From contig DPMO01000179.1 of NCBI GenBank assembly GCA_003541445.1, positions 1-6,870 of the forward strand: 6,870 nt of DNA, read 5' to 3'. The notes beneath the pieces were generated by a model. It searched no databases. It was not told the DNA's origin and saw only the letters and a list, made by a program, of their open reading frames with translations. Shown piece after piece: positions 5,225 to 6,870 of this stretch. Within the stretch, counting starts at the first letter, position 1. Each line of letters opens with the position of its first letter. The position numbers and the translations under genes are program-made. The DNA is from Clostridiales bacterium (GTDB lineage: Bacteria > Bacillota > Sulfobacillia > UBA995 > UBA9673).

Positions 5225-6118
5225 TTGAGCTCACGGGTGTTCTGGGGCTTCGGACTCGTCGTGGCCGGCGGGCTGTTGCTGGCGGCGAACCTCGGCCTGG
5301 TCTCCCGGGCCGTGTGGGGGGTCCTCTGGCGGATGTGGCCGCTGGTCCTCGTGCTCTGGGGCGTCTCCCTTCTCCTCCGCCCGTTGGGCCGGGCTGGCGC
5401 GGTCATCACGGCCGTCATCGTGCTTTTGACCGCGGCGGGCGTTATCGGTTACGCTGTTCACCTCGCCCCGGGAGGGGTGCAGTCCGGCGAGCTGGTTCTT
5501 GACCAGCCCCTTGTCCCGGAGGTCGAGAAGGTCAGCGTGAAGATCGCCGTCGGTGCCGCAGCCGTCGACCTCGACGGAACGGCCCCCGAAGGGCGCCTGG
5601 CCACGGGCCGCCTCGGCTATCACGGTCCGCCCCCCGAGGTGGACTGCGATGTCGCGGCCGACAGAGCCGAGCTGGAGCTCGCTTCCGCTTCCGGTCCCAC
5701 CCGGGCGGCCGGCCTTCCGTCTCCCGTATGGGTCATCCACCTGAACCCGGCTCCCGTCTACACCATCGACGTCAACGCCGGCGCGTGCGCTCTCGACTTC
5801 GACCTGTCCGCCCTGAAAGTGGAAGAGTTTCACCTGGATGCCAAGGCGTGCTCGGCGGAGGTCATCTTCGGGGAGCAGGGATTGGACCTGACCGGGCGCA
5901 TCGACCTGAAGGCCGGGTCGCTGACCCTGCGTGTGCCCCGCCGCGTGGGAGTTGAGATCATAGCGGTCTCCACCCTGGCGGACAACAACCTCGAGGAGGC
6001 CGGGTTCGAAAGGTCCGGTTCCCGTTGGGTGTCCGAGGGGTTCGAGGACAAGGCCAACAGGTTCACGTTCACCCTGAACGCCGTGGTGGGCTCGGTCCGG
6101 GTCGAGTGGACCGACTGA
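5225..6118 (+). CDS. LiaF-like toast-rack membrane protein
   Basis: This 297-residue protein has an N-terminal membrane region and a large C-terminal beta-rich domain. Three hydrophobic helices are visible: about 5-25 (VFWGFGLVVAGGLLLAANLG), 33-52 (containing MWPLVLVLWGVSLLL) and 56-78. The first two make a LiaF/DUF5668-type module with the WP...LW.G signature. Residues about 90-297 show many alternating hydrophobic strands, with TIDVNAGACALDFDLSAL and LDLTGRIDLKAGSLTLRVPR in the repeating pattern of LiaF/YvqF and DUF4097 toast-rack domains. LiaF of Bacillus restrains the LiaRS cell-wall stress system; no LiaRS pair is visible here, so the regulatory partner is unknown. The start is TTG 5225: the upstream in-frame codon is the PspC stop (5219-5221), and AGGAGGAG lies 6 nt before it. 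The domain ends with FTLNAVVGSVRVEW, a usual strand-rich finish. Topology of the beta domain was not determined. Confidence 0.88.
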   Translation: MSSRVFWGFGLVVAGGLLLAANLGLVSRAVWGVLWRMWPLVLVLWGVSLLLRPLGRAGAVITAVIVLLTAAGVIGYAVHLAPGGVQSGELVLDQPLVPEVEKVSVKIAVGAAAVDLDGTAPEGRLATGRLGYHGPPPEVDCDVAADRAELELASASGPTRAAGLPSPVWVIHLNPAPVYTIDVNAGACALDFDLSALKVEEFHLDAKACSAEVIFGEQGLDLTGRIDLKAGSLTLRVPRRVGVEIIAVSTLADNNLEEAGFERSGSRWVSEGFEDKANRFTFTLNAVVGSVRVEWTD

Positions 6119-6131
6119 CGGGCTCACTTCA

Positions 6132-6158
6132 CCTCACCTCACGAGGAGGGTGGTGAGG
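6132..6158 (+). terminator. hairpin after the LiaF-like gene, possible U-less terminator
   Basis: CCTCACC (6132-6138) pairs perfectly with GGTGAGG (6152-6158) around a 13-nt loop, starting 14 nt after the LiaF-like stop. The position suits a terminator, but what follows is GACGG, not a T-run. It could aid Rho-dependent ending or protect the mRNA 3' end. Confidence 0.35.
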
Positions 6159-6184
6159 GACGGCGGGCCGGCGCGGACGAAGGA

Positions 6185-6211
6185 CCTCGGCAGGAAGTCC
6201 GGCCTCCGAGG
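6185..6211. other. second hairpin in the gap before the TetR gene
   Basis: CCTCGG (6185-6190) and AGG (6192-6194) pair with CCT (6203-6205) and CCGAGG (6206-6211). This gives a 9-bp stem with a single bulged C and an 8-nt loop. No T-run follows on either strand. It may be a second part of the transcription stop, or a 5' element of the TetR transcript if that starts upstream. Confidence 0.3.
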
Positions 6212-6220
6212 AGAAGCTTC

Positions 6221-6236
6221 GACCGAACGTTCAGTC
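6221..6236. promoter_or_regulatory. TetR-family operator candidate
   Basis: GACCGAACGTTCAGTC is a 16-bp inverted repeat that reads the same on both strands except for one mismatched pair (C at position 4, A at 13). Size and symmetry suit a TetR dimer, and the GAACGTTC core recalls sites described for TetR regulators of phenylacetate or fatty-acid metabolism. It ends 79 nt before the TetR start codon, so autoregulation is likely. No convincing -35/-10 pair was found around it. Confidence 0.6.
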
Positions 6237-6315
6237 AAGATGTCGGGTCGCGGCCCGCTTCACCCGGCGCGCGGGACGCGTGCCGGGTACGGGCGCCTGA
6301 ACGGGAGGGTCCGGT

Positions 6316-6870
6316 TTGTCCAAGGAGGAGCAGATTCTCGAGGTCGCCATGAAGGTCTTCCGCGAGAGAGGCTACCACGCGGCCTCCATGCAGGAGATCG
6401 CCGACGCCGTAGGTATGCAGAAGGGCAGCCTGTACTACTACATCTCCGGCAAGCAGGAACTTCTCTTCATGATCCTCGACAGGGCCATCGACACCATCAC
6501 GGCGAGGGTGGAGGAGATCTACCGGTCGGACCTGTCGCCGGGAGAGAAGCTGTGGCAGGCCATCGTGAACCACGTCGAGGTCGTCTCGGAGCGGCAGGAC
6601 ATGCTGACCATCCTCCTGCGCGAGAGGCATGCCCTGAGCCCGAGCCAGCAGGCCGTCATCGACGAGAAGCGTGTGGCCTACGAGAGGCTCTTCCAGAGGA
6701 TTCTGACCGAGGGCGTCAGGGCCGGCCAGTTCCGGGAGATGGACGTCAAGATAGTGTCCTTCGGCATCCTGGGCATGTGCAACTGGCTCTACCAGTGGTA
6801 CTCGCCGGAGGGGCGTCTATCGGCGAGGGAGATTGGCGACATCTTTGCGGACATAGTATTCCGCGGGGTC
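6316..6870 (+). CDS. TetR/AcrR family regulator, KstR2/FadR-like, 3' end cut
   Basis: The frame is open to the right edge, giving 185 residues without a stop; family length (about 190-200) suggests only a few codons are missing. The N-terminal helix-turn-helix is clear: VAMKVFRERGYHAASMQEIA, then DAVGMQKGSLYYYISGKQEL (HTH about 24-43), ideal TetR_N with the GSLYYY recognition helix. The C-terminal part has ILLRERHALSP, an RVAYERLFQRIL helix and FGILGMCNWLYQWYSPEGRL. That pattern recalls the KstR2/FadR-like ligand domain (TetR_C_24 type) of acyl-CoA-responsive repressors, so a CoA thioester or fatty-acid ligand is plausible but inferred. The start is TTG 6316: an in-frame TGA at 6298-6300 rules out longer forms, GGGAGGGT (6303-6310) is 5 nt upstream, and the next start, ATG 6349, would remove most of helix 1. 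A palindromic operator lies in its leader, suggesting autorepression. Targets are probably downstream genes outside the window. Confidence 0.92.
   Translation, partial: MSKEEQILEVAMKVFRERGYHAASMQEIADAVGMQKGSLYYYISGKQELLFMILDRAIDTITARVEEIYRSDLSPGEKLWQAIVNHVEVVSERQDMLTILLRERHALSPSQQAVIDEKRVAYERLFQRILTEGVRAGQFREMDVKIVSFGILGMCNWLYQWYSPEGRLSAREIGDIFADIVFRGV

Noticed and set aside
5231..6127. A 298-codon minus-strand frame opposite the LiaF-like gene
   Set aside because: It mirrors the coding frame of a recognisable LiaF-like protein, is low in hydrophobic pattern, and lacks a family motif.

Overview
This is a GC-rich (by eye about 68-70% G+C), gene-dense bacterial chromosomal window with no sign of mobile DNA, RNA genes or CRISPR. 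Many genes start with GTG or TTG behind strong GGAGG-type ribosome binding sites. It also encodes a SHOCT-like/YvlB-type protein, a PspC protein and a LiaF-like protein. Together these suggest a high-GC member of the Bacillota (Limnochordia, Symbiobacterium or Thermaerobacter type). This placement is an inference, because no taxonomic marker gene is present.

Layout. Positions 1-3300 (+) form one co-directional cluster: the C-terminal half of a DUF885 zinc metallopeptidase; a 123-residue SHOCT-like protein; a Cof-type HAD phosphatase whose TTG start overlaps the preceding stop; and a type-2 glycerate kinase 6 nt further on. Positions 3297-4435 (-) form a convergent pair: a zinc-dependent phospholipase C-like protein followed, with a 4-nt overlap, by a small membrane protein of unknown function. 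The + and - clusters meet tail to tail and share stop-codon bases, with no intergenic space. Positions 4436-4735 are a divergent control region. Positions 4736-6118 (+) hold a two-gene operon of a PspC-domain membrane protein and a LiaF-like toast-rack membrane protein. Positions 6119-6315 are non-coding, with two hairpins and a TetR-type palindrome. From 6316 to the right edge runs a nearly complete TetR regulator.

How the genes fit together. The clearest theme is cell-envelope stress. The PspC and LiaF-like proteins are translated together from a leader carrying GGGAACC-N16-CGTT, which matches the promoter form used by envelope-stress ECF sigma factors. The SHOCT-like protein in the first cluster belongs to the same functional neighbourhood in many Bacillota. 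The phospholipase C-like gene is transcribed divergently from the same control region; any role in membrane-lipid turnover is a guess. The HAD phosphatase and glycerate kinase look like small-metabolite housekeeping. The TetR regulator resembles KstR2/FadR-like regulators of acyl-CoA metabolism, and its targets probably lie outside the window.

Most notable: the ECF-type promoter; the phospholipase reading frame, whose conserved N-terminus (Trp and His ligand candidates) lies upstream of any usable start codon; the near-perfect operator in front of the TetR gene; and a Gly/Pro-rich tail on the glycerate kinase. I see no evidence of an entirely new system.
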